A stretch of 64,000 nucleotides of DNA from Nostoc sp. C052 (GTDB lineage: Bacteria; Cyanobacteriota; Cyanobacteriia; Cyanobacteriales; Nostocaceae): contig NZ_CP040272.1 in the NCBI RefSeq assembly GCF_013393905.1, forward strand, positions 2,790,001 to 2,854,000, written 5' to 3'. The notes beneath the pieces were generated by a model that saw nothing but the letters and a program-made list of their open reading frames with translations, searched no databases and was not told the DNA's origin. This document shows, piece by piece, positions 17,237-25,557 of the stretch; positions within the stretch are counted from its first letter, which is position 1; each line of letters begins with the position of its first letter. A program made the position numbers and the translations under genes.

Positions 17237-19192
17237 TTAGGGTAAACGCCAACTCAATGTGACTTGCAATTGTCCATCAGGCAAAGCTGACATTTCCCAT
17301 GCACCATCTGGAAGTTCAGAGGCGATCGCACTCATCATCTTACTGCCATAGCCACCTTTTGGGCGTTCACAGGCAGTAGGTTTGATAGTTGAGGCATTGT
17401 TGGCATTGTTGGCGATCGCTAAAATACATCTGACTCCCTGTTGCTCTAAACTAATACACACTTGGGTAGCAGTACCGTGGGGTGGTTGGGCGTGTTGAAT
17501 TACATTATTCAGTGCTTCGCGGAAAAAGCGGTAAATTTCCTCTCGCTGTTCAATCCAAACACTGTTTAATTCTGGTTCTTGGAGAGGATGAATTTCTGTA
17601 ATCACTGTTAAAGTTAACTTTCCAGAATCGACTAAATCTTGCAGCGTCGCCCTAATTCCGACATCTAACCCTTGTCGTAATGCTGGAGTCACCTCCATTT
17701 TTTCAGCTACACTACGAATGTTATGCAATTTATCCCTAATTTCCTGCCCTAAAGCTGCCAACTTGTCTACAATTGAATCCACATCTAAATGAGATTCCAA
17801 TTCAATTTTGTCCATCACCAGCTTCAAATCTTGCAAAGCCCCATCGTGGATATCAGAAGCAGTGCGATGGAGAATTTTACGTGTGCGGGAAAGAATCGCT
17901 TCTTGTTCAGCCGCCTTTAGTTGGCTAATTTGATAGTTTTGGAGAGTAATAACCTCTTTTTGTCGTACCCAAATCAAATATATAAAAACAGACATCCCTG
18001 TTGCTGTCCACACCAATAGAGGCAGAATAATTGATAATATCCACTTATATTTAAATAGAATTAAACATAGTCCAAAGTAACCGCCAAATATTGCCGAAAC
18101 TAGCCCTAATAAACGCAAATTTTGATAACTATAAACACTAGCACTAATAAAAACCGCTCCTAAAATAACGATTATCAACTCCACCCATTGCGGCGAAATT
18201 TGTAAAAATGAATCTGTCATCAAACTGGCCATGAGGTTGGCCTGAATTTCTACGCCGGCCATGCTGTCGCCTTTTGGCGACAGCATGGCCATTGTGTGTA
18301 TGTTGTTCCCTTCTACAAAACCAATGAAAACGACCTTATGGCGTACTTTTTGAGACAGTTGGCTACCAGACACAACCAAACATCTTTTTTCTTTACTAGG
18401 TTGACAAATAGATGTCAATTCTAGAGAAGGAAAAGTTCCCGCCTTACCCCAAAAGTTAATCTCTACCTGAGTTGGAATTTTAGCAAATCGTGATGAGAGA
18501 GAACCTTTTTGCTGTTGCTGTTCAAACTTTTCTAAAGCTAAAAGAGCAGCAGATTTAAAAGTTTGAACTTGATTTATTTCTTCCGATAGAAAGAACTGAC
18601 TAACTAGGTGAGAGCGTCGAGAAGTGCTACTTAAATTTATCGGAAATTCTGCTTCTGGCTCGTATTCAAAAAAACCCTGAATTGTCTCAGGGGGAATTAA
18701 AGGTCGAAGTTGCTCACCATCAAAAGGGATCAGATGATTGTAGATTAAAAGCTTTTGTTTCCCATAATTAGAGATTGAATTGGTGCGCGTCACTAAAACA
18801 ATTTGATCGCTATGATTTTGCACCAAATTTTTTAGAGGTCTATTTATAGGCTCAGTAATTTTGATTGGGTACTCAAACTCTGGTGGTTCTCGCCAGTCGT
18901 CGCGAAGATTCAAAACGACCACAGATGCACCTGCTTCTAAAAGATGCTTAACTAAATCTGCATAGAAAACTCGCCCTAAAGATAGCTTTTGATTTGCTAA
19001 ATCCTTTCGTTGAATTTTCACCAGAATAATTTCTTGAGGCGGGGATTTTGGGTGGTGCAATCTCAGCAAAGTATCTTGAAGCTGTAACTCCAATTTCTGA
19101 ACTAAAGGAATTTGCGAGAAAATAAAATTGTAAAATACACCGCAACCAATTCCTAAGCTGAGAAATTTAATTTGCCGACTTTTGCGCCACAT
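17237..19192 (-). CDS. CHASE2-domain sensor histidine kinase
   Basis: A 651-residue membrane sensor. An N-terminal signal-anchor (about 8-30) is followed by an extracytoplasmic CHASE2 domain (about 40-335, ending in GVEIQANLMASLM), three to four membrane segments (about 340-430), and a NarL-class kinase core. The phospho-acceptor His lies near residue 446 in SDIHDGALQDLK. The HATPase has N-box FREALNNVIQHA and G-box GGYGSKMMSA. This class normally pairs with LuxR-type regulators; the NarL-type regulator at 21839 is the nearest candidate. The frame contains a perfect 15-bp hairpin sequence at 18257-18290. It follows a small secreted-protein gene by 4 bp. Confidence 0.92.
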   Translation of the reverse strand: MWRKSRQIKFLSLGIGCGVFYNFIFSQIPLVQKLELQLQDTLLRLHHPKSPPQEIILVKIQRKDLANQKLSLGRVFYADLVKHLLEAGASVVVLNLRDDWREPPEFEYPIKITEPINRPLKNLVQNHSDQIVLVTRTNSISNYGKQKLLIYNHLIPFDGEQLRPLIPPETIQGFFEYEPEAEFPINLSSTSRRSHLVSQFFLSEEINQVQTFKSAALLALEKFEQQQQKGSLSSRFAKIPTQVEINFWGKAGTFPSLELTSICQPSKEKRCLVVSGSQLSQKVRHKVVFIGFVEGNNIHTMAMLSPKGDSMAGVEIQANLMASLMTDSFLQISPQWVELIIVILGAVFISASVYSYQNLRLLGLVSAIFGGYFGLCLILFKYKWILSIILPLLVWTATGMSVFIYLIWVRQKEVITLQNYQISQLKAAEQEAILSRTRKILHRTASDIHDGALQDLKLVMDKIELESHLDVDSIVDKLAALGQEIRDKLHNIRSVAEKMEVTPALRQGLDVGIRATLQDLVDSGKLTLTVITEIHPLQEPELNSVWIEQREEIYRFFREALNNVIQHAQPPHGTATQVCISLEQQGVRCILAIANNANNASTIKPTACERPKGGYGSKMMSAIASELPDGAWEMSALPDGQLQVTLSWRLP

Positions 19193-19196
19193 CTAG

Positions 19197-19559
19197 TTAC
19201 GGTTTGGGAAAGAGACGATAGCGAATAATCCGATAGGGATTATTTTGAGACAAGCTGACTCCTAACTCATTCCCTGTTTGGACAAACTCCCAAGTTACAG
19301 CGTTCATCGTTACAGTTCCATTGAGATCAGTAGATTTATTTAGCTGGAATGGGGGTTCATTTTTCGAGGGGCCAGAGAGGAATTGCACATTGTAATCTAT
19401 TATACTCAAGCTTAACTCAACTGTCCCCCCTTCACCAGCACCACTGACAATTTTGCCTGTTCCTGACCAAATTTGTTGAGCAAAGGCGGGTGAACTGAGT
19501 CCCCACAGTAAGGATGCTGTGGTGAGCATAATATGCAGTCTTGGTATAGGGAATTTCAT
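19197..19559 (-). CDS. Small secreted protein upstream of the CHASE2 kinase
   Basis: A 120-residue protein with a signal peptide (LLWGLSSPAFAQQ, cleavage near residue 28). The mature part is predicted to be beta-rich and contains no motif that I recognise. It is encoded 4 bp upstream of the histidine kinase on the same strand, so the two are almost certainly cotranscribed. A role as periplasmic ligand or accessory for the CHASE2 sensor domain is plausible but is only an inference from context. Confidence 0.7.
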   Translation of the reverse strand: MKFPIPRLHIMLTTASLLWGLSSPAFAQQIWSGTGKIVSGAGEGGTVELSLSIIDYNVQFLSGPSKNEPPFQLNKSTDLNGTVTMNAVTWEFVQTGNELGVSLSQNNPYRIIRYRLFPKP

Positions 19560-19789
19560 AATTGAAGCGTGGATAAAGATGATCTCACACTTACCAGAGT
19601 TGGGTTTTTATATGCGTTCGTAAGTCTGCAAATTATTTTGCGGGAGTTCGCACAATTTTCTGCGCTGATACACGTAGATTTTTTCTGTGGGTAAAAATAC
19701 TATCAGTAAAAGCCACAGGTTAGTCCTCAATGGCGATCGCTTTCTTGAACTAAGTAATTTAGTAATTCACAGTATTTTCGGACAGACAC

Positions 19790-20287
19790 ATGATGATTAA
19801 AAAGTTTAACCTACTTGCTTTAATTGTTTTAGGTACAAGTACTTTAATAGCTAGCACCGCTACTACAGCACAAGCCCAGCGGCGCACAGGTGCATATTTT
19901 GCTTATCGTAATGCAACACACTTTGGATTCTATAATCCGAATAAATCTAATCCAAGTGGTGCCAGCGACTTGATAGCGTATTGTAGCTTTCCTACACCAG
20001 GAGGCTATCAGATGCACAAGGTAGGTATAGGAGGCGACAACGTTGGTCAATTAACCGATGATCAAGTTACTCCGTTGGCATTTCGGGGTGCATGTCCACT
20101 TCCATCAGGCTATTTTGCTTGGAATAAGGCAACACATTACTCAATGGGAGAAGGCAGATACTGTAGTTTTCCAACCGGGCAAGGATTCATCGATCATCTA
20201 AATCGTCGTCCCTACGAGCGAAATTTTGGTAATTTGATATCTGATCCTAATGCATTTATGTCGTTTGCTGGAGCCTGTGGGAGCTAG
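19790..20287 (+). CDS. Secreted protein with an internal duplication
   Basis: A 165-residue protein with a signal peptide (STATTAQAQRR, cleavage near residue 29). The mature part carries two related units: GAYFAYRNATHFGFYN...AYCSFPTPGGY and SGYFAWNKATHYSMGEGRYCSFPTGQGF. Each has one Cys in a YCSFPT motif, and further Cys residues sit in RGACPLP and AGACGS, suggesting two disulphides. I do not recognise the family. It is divergent from the kinase operon and apparently monocistronic. Confidence 0.65.
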   Translation: MMIKKFNLLALIVLGTSTLIASTATTAQAQRRTGAYFAYRNATHFGFYNPNKSNPSGASDLIAYCSFPTPGGYQMHKVGIGGDNVGQLTDDQVTPLAFRGACPLPSGYFAWNKATHYSMGEGRYCSFPTGQGFIDHLNRRPYERNFGNLISDPNAFMSFAGACGS

Positions 20288-20319
20288 AGGTATGAGCGAT
20301 CGCACTTCCTAGTATATTC

Positions 20320-20352
20320 AGATCCCCGACTTCTTGAAGAAGTCGGGGATCT
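20320..20352. repeat. Palindrome of the GATCCCCGACTTCTT family
   Basis: AGATCCCCGACTTCTT pairs perfectly with AAGAAGTCGGGGATCT around one base. Related copies lie at 21171-21202 and 51591-51623. It could act as a transcript end for the 19790 gene and the oppositely oriented 20434 gene. Confidence 0.7.
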
Positions 20353-20433
20353 AGTCTCCCAGATGACACGATGATTTCATGCGATCGCAATCAATCTCTT
20401 GTTTAGAGGAGTGGCGATCGACATCAACGCTGA

Positions 20434-20826
20434 TTAGAAACGAATAATTTTGATCGTGCGGCGCGATCGCTCAAAACAAACATCAAATTCTCGAAAAAAG
20501 TTCGTTTGCCCAAGAATTAAGGGCAGCTGAGAGGCTTGTGTCCAGGCAAATGCTAGGCGAACTGGTTCCAGATTCCCAATTTGAATATGCACAAATAAAC
20601 CTCGTGCTTCAACCCTTGCAAGATTTCCAGCCAATGGCAAACGGACAGTTTGTTCCTCCCAAATTGCACCCAATTGCAGCCCGATGTCATAAGGTAATAG
20701 ATTGACCGTAGATCCAGTATCTAGCAGTGCATTCGCAAAGACAAAAAAGCCTGCATGACTCAGAGTGATGGGAATCGCGGGTAATGCTTCATCGTTAGAA
20801 AAGGGAAACTCGATTGTACTAGGCAT
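20434..20826 (-). CDS. Retropepsin-like aspartic protease domain protein
   Basis: A 130-residue protein when started at the ATG overlapping the upstream stop (ATGCCTAG at 20826-20819). Residues 35-50 contain ALLDTGSTVNLLP, the DTG-type active-site motif of clan AA single-domain aspartic proteases, followed by LGQTNFFREFDVCFE. This suggests a dimeric protease like retropepsin or DDI1, of unknown substrate. The 8-bp overlap means translational coupling with the 72-residue protein before it. A longer start (MTKRNLL) is possible. Both flanks of the two-gene cassette carry related palindromes. Confidence 0.75.
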   Translation of the reverse strand: MPSTIEFPFSNDEALPAIPITLSHAGFFVFANALLDTGSTVNLLPYDIGLQLGAIWEEQTVRLPLAGNLARVEARGLFVHIQIGNLEPVRLAFAWTQASQLPLILGQTNFFREFDVCFERSRRTIKIIRF

Positions 20827-21037
20827 GAGTAGATTTCTCTTGGTCATCCTGAATCATTTGCATCAGAATGTTTGAGGCTTCCGTTGCGTCGTAGGGCGAC
20901 CAAACTGGATACTCTGATGCAGAAAAGATGACTTGTAGTTCCGCGTCTGGGATTTGTGCGGCTAGGAGTTTGAAGAGTGATAATTTGTCTGATTGGCTCA
21001 GATTGTTCACCAAAGAAATTAACTCAGCGAAAGACAT
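20819..21037 (-). CDS. Small partner protein of the retropepsin-like gene
   Basis: A 72-residue acidic protein starting MSFAELISLVNNLSQSDKLS with predicted helices and the tail MIQDDQEKSTHA. No named family is recognised. Its stop codon overlaps the start of the aspartic-protease-like gene by 8 bases, giving a tight cassette of a kind seen repeatedly in cyanobacteria. By layout it could be an antitoxin-like partner, adaptor or substrate of the protease. The sequence alone does not decide this. Confidence 0.65.
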   Translation of the reverse strand: MSFAELISLVNNLSQSDKLSLFKLLAAQIPDAELQVIFSASEYPVWSPYDATEASNILMQMIQDDQEKSTHA

Positions 21038-21170
21038 GGTTTAAACTCTCAGACATAGGAGAATGCATTTATCATAAGCGATCGCTCTTTCGAGAACACG
21101 ATTCTTTCATGCGAGCGCTCTTTTTGAATAAACCAAAAACTCAGAGCGATCGCATTACCCATTATATTTA

Positions 21171-21202
21171 AATCCCCGACTTCTTAGAGAAGTCGAGGAT
21201 CT
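21171..21202. repeat. Palindrome of the GATCCCCGACTTCTT family, second copy
   Basis: AATCCCCGACTTCTT and AGAAGTCGAGGATCT with one internal mismatch. Together with 20320-20352 it brackets the retropepsin cassette. Confidence 0.65.
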
Positions 21203-21255
21203 AGGGGAAGCGATGGCACTTAAAAATTTTTCATTTCAAAAATAGTAGAAGTAAT

Positions 21256-21834
21256 ATGAAAAAACTTTATTGGTGCAATTATCTTATTGCAACTTTAAGC
21301 TTAACTACCGTAGTTAGTAACCCAACACCTCATGCTGCTGCTCAAGAAATTCCTAAAGGACAATGTATTACTAATGCCTATGGGCAACAACTATGTGGCT
21401 ATAATTGTGTTAAAAATCAATTTGGAGATATGAAATGTGCAGATTGGCCAGGTGGTGTATGTACTGTGAATGTTTATGGTGAAATCACCTGTGGACCACC
21501 AGCACCACCCAACTGGACTTTAGGCTATACATCCCCTCAAAGAACAGCTAATCCTCCTCAGATAACATGGAGAATTGACAAGCATAATATGAGTATTGAA
21601 GAATGCCAGCAAAGAGTATATCAAGCTATGCAATCAGGAAGTTTTATTAATATAAAAACAGAAGGAAATTCTGATTCAGCTTACATTTTAGAAGGTAACA
21701 TTAACAATAATACGACAACAATAGTTTGTCAAAACGGTACTGTCTTTATTGTAGTTGCTGGAAATAACTTAAAGACTGTTGCTAGGTTACGCGATTCTAT
21801 ATATCAAAATATGGGTTTTAGTGTAAATCGCTAA
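21256..21834 (+). CDS. Cysteine-containing secreted protein, cotranscribed with a NarL regulator
   Basis: A 192-residue precursor with a signal peptide (hydrophobic run to about residue 25, HAAAQEI cleavage region). The N-terminal third has paired Cys repeats of the form C-x(3)-AYGQQLCG, NCVKNQFGDMKCADW and VCTVNVYGEITCG, three similar units likely disulphide bonded. The C-terminal part (about 110-190) looks globular and contains two more Cys. No family is recognised. It lies 4 bp upstream of the NarL-type regulator, so the two form an operon. Confidence 0.7.
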   Translation: MKKLYWCNYLIATLSLTTVVSNPTPHAAAQEIPKGQCITNAYGQQLCGYNCVKNQFGDMKCADWPGGVCTVNVYGEITCGPPAPPNWTLGYTSPQRTANPPQITWRIDKHNMSIEECQQRVYQAMQSGSFINIKTEGNSDSAYILEGNINNNTTTIVCQNGTVFIVVAGNNLKTVARLRDSIYQNMGFSVNR

Positions 21835-21838
21835 AAAT

Positions 21839-22501
21839 ATGGAAGCCAAGCCACAGATGTTTCTCGTTGTAGAAGATCATCCAGAAGTAGCCCAAAATAA
21901 CTGTGATTTCTTGAGAAAATTCGATCCCTCTGCTATTTGTGTCATCGCCAATACTCCCCAAGAAGCACTACAACGTTTACAAATAGAGACACCAGATTTA
22001 ATTGTCCTCGATTTACAATTTGTTACACCCTCTGGCTCTCAGTCTGCTAAATCTGCTTTCCAACTATTAGAGTTAATTTTTGATGCTTATTCCTCTCTAA
22101 ATATCCTGATTTATAGCAGTGAACCCAGTTGGCTGATCAAACTTGTTAAATCTATTAATCATCACTACGGCGGTTTTGTAGTAGTGAATAAAATGGAACG
22201 GCGCAAAGCTTTTTTAGAGGGGGTTGAAAGTGCGCTGAATGGAGAATTGAAACTGCCTAGAGAGTTACGTCAAGAATTGAATTTGAACGAGAAAGAGTTG
22301 GAAATTCTCAAACTCCTATGTCATGATTCCTTAACAGATCAAGCGATCGCTCATCGTCTTTACATATCGCTAAGGGCTGTTCAAAATCATATCCAACACC
22401 TCAAAGTCAAATTGGGTATCGATGAAGTTGAGCAAAAAGAGATCAATTCTCGTATTGCCCTTTGTATGACAGCAATTCAGAAAAAACTATTATCGTTCTG
22501 A
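21839..22501 (+). CDS. NarL/FixJ-family response regulator
   Basis: A 220-residue regulator. The receiver (about 5-130) has the phospho-acceptor Asp in DLIVLDLQFV and an acidic pocket in FLVVEDHPEV. The C-terminal LuxR-type HTH (about 150-210) reads LNEKELEILKLLCHDSLTDQ followed by ISLRAVQNHIQHLKVKLG. It probably responds to a NarL-class kinase, with the CHASE2 kinase 2.6 kb away the best local candidate. It is cotranscribed with the secreted Cys-rich protein. Confidence 0.9.
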   Translation: MEAKPQMFLVVEDHPEVAQNNCDFLRKFDPSAICVIANTPQEALQRLQIETPDLIVLDLQFVTPSGSQSAKSAFQLLELIFDAYSSLNILIYSSEPSWLIKLVKSINHHYGGFVVVNKMERRKAFLEGVESALNGELKLPRELRQELNLNEKELEILKLLCHDSLTDQAIAHRLYISLRAVQNHIQHLKVKLGIDEVEQKEINSRIALCMTAIQKKLLSF

Positions 22502-22706
22502 TTTAGATTGTGGTTGTAATAATACAGTAATATTTAGGCGATCGCATTTAAGCCACGTCTCAGTAGTATGACCGCAGAACAAGGATTAATAATTTTTGAT
22601 GCTGCAACTGCATCCTCGCAGATAAGTACAAAACTGAATTATCGACCGCAAACCGCCGATACCAGCATCGATGCCGATATTTATCTGTTTACCAAGTGCA
22701 TGAGAC

Positions 22707-22742
22707 GTAGGTTAGGTTACGCAAAGCCTCCACCCAACCTAC
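22707..22742. repeat. GTAGGTTAGG...CCCAACCTAC palindrome
   Basis: Member of the same dispersed palindrome family seen at 12490-12608. It lies in the 292-bp gap after the NarL regulator. The rest of that gap contains only a low-quality frame with no recognisable product. Confidence 0.55.
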
Positions 22743-22793
22743 AAAATTTTTGGCATTTTGTTCAAAAATCAAACAGTAATCCTATAAAATATT

Positions 22794-23762
22794 TTATGTT
22801 TGCTTGCGGTTACAATACATTACTAAAAGTATAAATAATCCTATTCCTGCCAGATATTTAATCGGCTCAGGTATGCTGGGATTAGGTGAAAAAAAGCCTT
22901 CGATCGCACCAGCAAGAATCAACATTGGTACAATCCCAAATACTAGCTGCACCGCCTGAGAACCGTAGAATTTCAGTGCATCCCCACGGCGATATTTACC
23001 AGGAAACAAAATTGCTCTTGCTAATAAGAATCCCGCACCCCCAGCAAAAAAGATCGCGGGTAATTCCAAAGAACCATGCGGAAACACAAAAGCCCAAAAA
23101 GGATAAGCTAGATTATTTTGACCAACTAAAGTACCAACAGCACCAATCAATAAACCATTAAATATCATCAAATAGGCTGTGTATGCTCCAGCCGTCATGC
23201 CACCAGCAACAGCCCCAAAAGACACCGATAGATTATTGATCATGATACTGCTGGATGCCAGAGGTTCAACACCAACAATTGAACCCATCCATAATTTATG
23301 CTCATCTCGCACCTTGGTAATCAAGCTTTCAGGTACAATCAAAGGCATAAAGCTGGGGTTTTGCCAGGAATACCACCAAGCCACTAGTGCGCCTAGTAAA
23401 AATAGCGCCGTTGCCGCACCAATGTATACAAAAGCTTTCTGGACTATAGATGGTAATCCCCAACGGTAAAACTTTAGGATTGCCTGCCATTCCTGTCGCC
23501 GGGAACCTTGGTAAATCTGCGTATATGCACGAGTTGTTAAAGATTGTAAACTTTGGATCAAAGTATTGCCGATTTGCTGAGTGCGGGCACGTGCCAAATC
23601 TGCCGCAACTGAACGATATAAACTCGCTAACTCTCTAATTTCTGCTGCTCGTAAGGATTTTAACCCTTTTTTTTCTATCTGCTTTAATAGGGCATCTAAA
23701 CGCTGCCAATTTGGTTCTCGTCGTGCAATCCAACGTTGAATATTCATGAATTTTGGGAACAC
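22794..23762 (-). CDS. Stage II sporulation protein M-like membrane protein (SpoIIM/DUF95)
   Basis: A 322-residue integral membrane protein. The cytoplasmic N-terminal helical part (about 1-95) includes RREPNWQRLDALLKQIEKKG and the ELASLYRSVAADLARAR motif usual for this family in non-sporulating bacteria. Five to six membrane segments follow, with FPHGSLELPAIFFAGGAGF as the signature loop. It is divergent from the membrane-protein/RDD pair at 23828-25504, a grouping conserved in many bacteria. The function is unknown; envelope or stress-related membrane remodelling has been suggested for the family. Confidence 0.88.
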   Translation of the reverse strand: MFPKFMNIQRWIARREPNWQRLDALLKQIEKKGLKSLRAAEIRELASLYRSVAADLARARTQQIGNTLIQSLQSLTTRAYTQIYQGSRRQEWQAILKFYRWGLPSIVQKAFVYIGAATALFLLGALVAWWYSWQNPSFMPLIVPESLITKVRDEHKLWMGSIVGVEPLASSSIMINNLSVSFGAVAGGMTAGAYTAYLMIFNGLLIGAVGTLVGQNNLAYPFWAFVFPHGSLELPAIFFAGGAGFLLARAILFPGKYRRGDALKFYGSQAVQLVFGIVPMLILAGAIEGFFSPNPSIPEPIKYLAGIGLFILLVMYCNRKQT

Positions 23763-23827
23763 TGAATTTAACTTAGCTTAAGATAGCCTCAAATTCATCT
23801 CCGTAGTTTCAAGGGAAATTTATCATT

Positions 23828-24673
23828 ATGTCTGAAAACTTTGGATCTTCCGGCCAGATACAACCACTGAGTATCGGTAACGTTGTTAGTGCTGCTGTAC
23901 GGTTGTATCGTTCTCATCTGAAGACTTATCTTAACCTGGCTGCGATCGCACACTTGTGGGTTCTAGTTCCTGTGTATGGTTGGGCAAAATATGCAGCCAT
24001 CTCTGGACTAATTTCACGCTTGGCTTTTGGAGAATTGATTTACCAGCCTGAAGGTGTTCAAACTGCCAGTAGCCATATTAATCCACGTCTTTGGTCATTT
24101 TTAAGAGTTGCTTTCCAAGTCGGTATATCTTTGGCTCTAATTTATTTGGGACTAGCGATCGTGGGCGGTGTAGTAGCTGGTTTGATCGGGGTAGTATTAG
24201 GAGGAATATTAGGTAGTTCAAGCGTTATAGTCATAACCACATTGGCAATAATTGTAACGGCAGGCATTATATTATTAGGACTAACCTGGTTCTACTCTCG
24301 TTGGATAGTAGCTGAAGTGCCGTTAGCAGTAGAGGAAAATATCAATGGTGGTGAAAGTGTTGCCAGAAGTTGGGAGTTAACTAAAGCCTCAGTATTTCGT
24401 ATTCAGGGCGTTGTTTTAGTTGCTTTTATCGTGACATTGCCGTTGGTGTTTGTATTAAACTATATACCTAATTTATTCCTAATCAGGCTTGAGCCTGGTA
24501 CTGCTATTTACTCGATTGTCTATCTTATTTCTGTGATTGGAAGCTTGATCGGTGGAGTTTTAATCATGCCATTCTGGCAATCACTAAAAGCTGTTTTATA
24601 CTTGGACTTGCGTAGTCGGCGTGAAGGTCTAGGCTTGCAATTACGAGAACCTCCCTCGCAAGATTTTCGTTAA
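23828..24673 (+). CDS. Multi-spanning membrane protein next to the RDD gene
   Basis: A 281-residue protein with about six hydrophobic segments. The N-terminal IQPLSIGNVVSAAVRLYRSH and the loop PLAVEENINGGESVARSWEL resemble the DUF975 and glycerophosphodiester-phosphodiesterase membrane-domain superfamily. No catalytic domain is present. It precedes the RDD protein by 45 bp on the same strand and shares a divergent promoter region with spoIIM-like 22794-23762. The function is unknown. Confidence 0.75.
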   Translation: MSENFGSSGQIQPLSIGNVVSAAVRLYRSHLKTYLNLAAIAHLWVLVPVYGWAKYAAISGLISRLAFGELIYQPEGVQTASSHINPRLWSFLRVAFQVGISLALIYLGLAIVGGVVAGLIGVVLGGILGSSSVIVITTLAIIVTAGIILLGLTWFYSRWIVAEVPLAVEENINGGESVARSWELTKASVFRIQGVVLVAFIVTLPLVFVLNYIPNLFLIRLEPGTAIYSIVYLISVIGSLIGGVLIMPFWQSLKAVLYLDLRSRREGLGLQLREPPSQDFR

Positions 24674-24718
24674 CTCAACATCTTAATCCAACTCTATTAA
24701 TTTTGAATTAGTTAAAAT

Positions 24719-25504
24719 ATGCGCTTTTTTAATCGCATCACATTCCAGACTCCAGAAAGTGTAGAGTTGGAATTTACTTTAGCGGGAATCGGTAATCGAG
24801 CTTTGGCACTGCTGATTGACTATGCAATCTTGATTGTAACCTTGCTTGGATTTTTACTTACCTGGACTGTCTTTTCAACGCAACTCTTCAATTTTTTTGA
24901 AGGCTTAATTACGAATGCTCGGAATTTAGGAATTTGGTTAATAGCAATTTTCTTCCTGATTGCATTTGCAATTTACATCGGCTATTTTGTATTTTTTGAA
25001 ACTTTATGGTTCGGGCAAACTCCTGGTAAACGGGTTGCTAAAATTCGTGTAGTTCGAGATGATGGTAGACTCATCGGGCTACAACAAGCAACACTACGCG
25101 CCTTACTAAGACCCTTTGATGAAACTTTGTTTATTGGCGCTTTTTTAATTATGTTCGGTAGCCGCGAAAAGCGCTTAGGTGATTTGGCTGCTGGCACAAT
25201 TGTAATTCAAGCCCAAACACCCACTGCATCTGCAACATTGACAATTTCAGAACAGGCAAAAACACTCCATGAACAGTTAGTAGACATTGCCGATTTATCA
25301 CCATTGATGCCAGATGATTTTGCAGTTATTCGTGAATATTTGCAGCGACGTGGTGCAATGTCATTCAAGGCAAGAGCTTCATTATCTCTAAAGTTAGCCG
25401 AACAAGTTGTAGCTATTATTAATTTAGAAAAATTGCCGGAAACTGTTACACCTGATGTTTTTTTAGAAGCAATTTATCTTGGTTATCAAAAACCAGAATT
25501 TTAG
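24719..25504 (+). CDS. RDD family membrane protein
   Basis: A 261-residue protein. The RDD domain lies in residues 12-160, with RALALLIDYAILIVTLL (the R..D.D pattern of TM1), WFGQTPGKRVAKIRVVRDDG and REKRLGDLAAGTIVI. A soluble helical tail of about 90 residues follows, which many stand-alone RDD proteins lack. RDD proteins are membrane proteins of poorly defined transport or assembly function. It probably forms an operon with the gene before it. Confidence 0.88.
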   Translation: MRFFNRITFQTPESVELEFTLAGIGNRALALLIDYAILIVTLLGFLLTWTVFSTQLFNFFEGLITNARNLGIWLIAIFFLIAFAIYIGYFVFFETLWFGQTPGKRVAKIRVVRDDGRLIGLQQATLRALLRPFDETLFIGAFLIMFGSREKRLGDLAAGTIVIQAQTPTASATLTISEQAKTLHEQLVDIADLSPLMPDDFAVIREYLQRRGAMSFKARASLSLKLAEQVVAIINLEKLPETVTPDVFLEAIYLGYQKPEF

Positions 25505-25557
25505 GTTAGAGATGGCTAAATAAAAAATAATTGCCCGTAATGAACACAGTACCCTAG

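Noticed and set aside
22568..22834. 88-codon plus-strand frame between the NarL regulator and the SpoIIM-like gene
   Set aside because: It contains a dispersed GTAGGTTAGG palindrome and runs into the 3' end of the opposite gene; no recognisable product.
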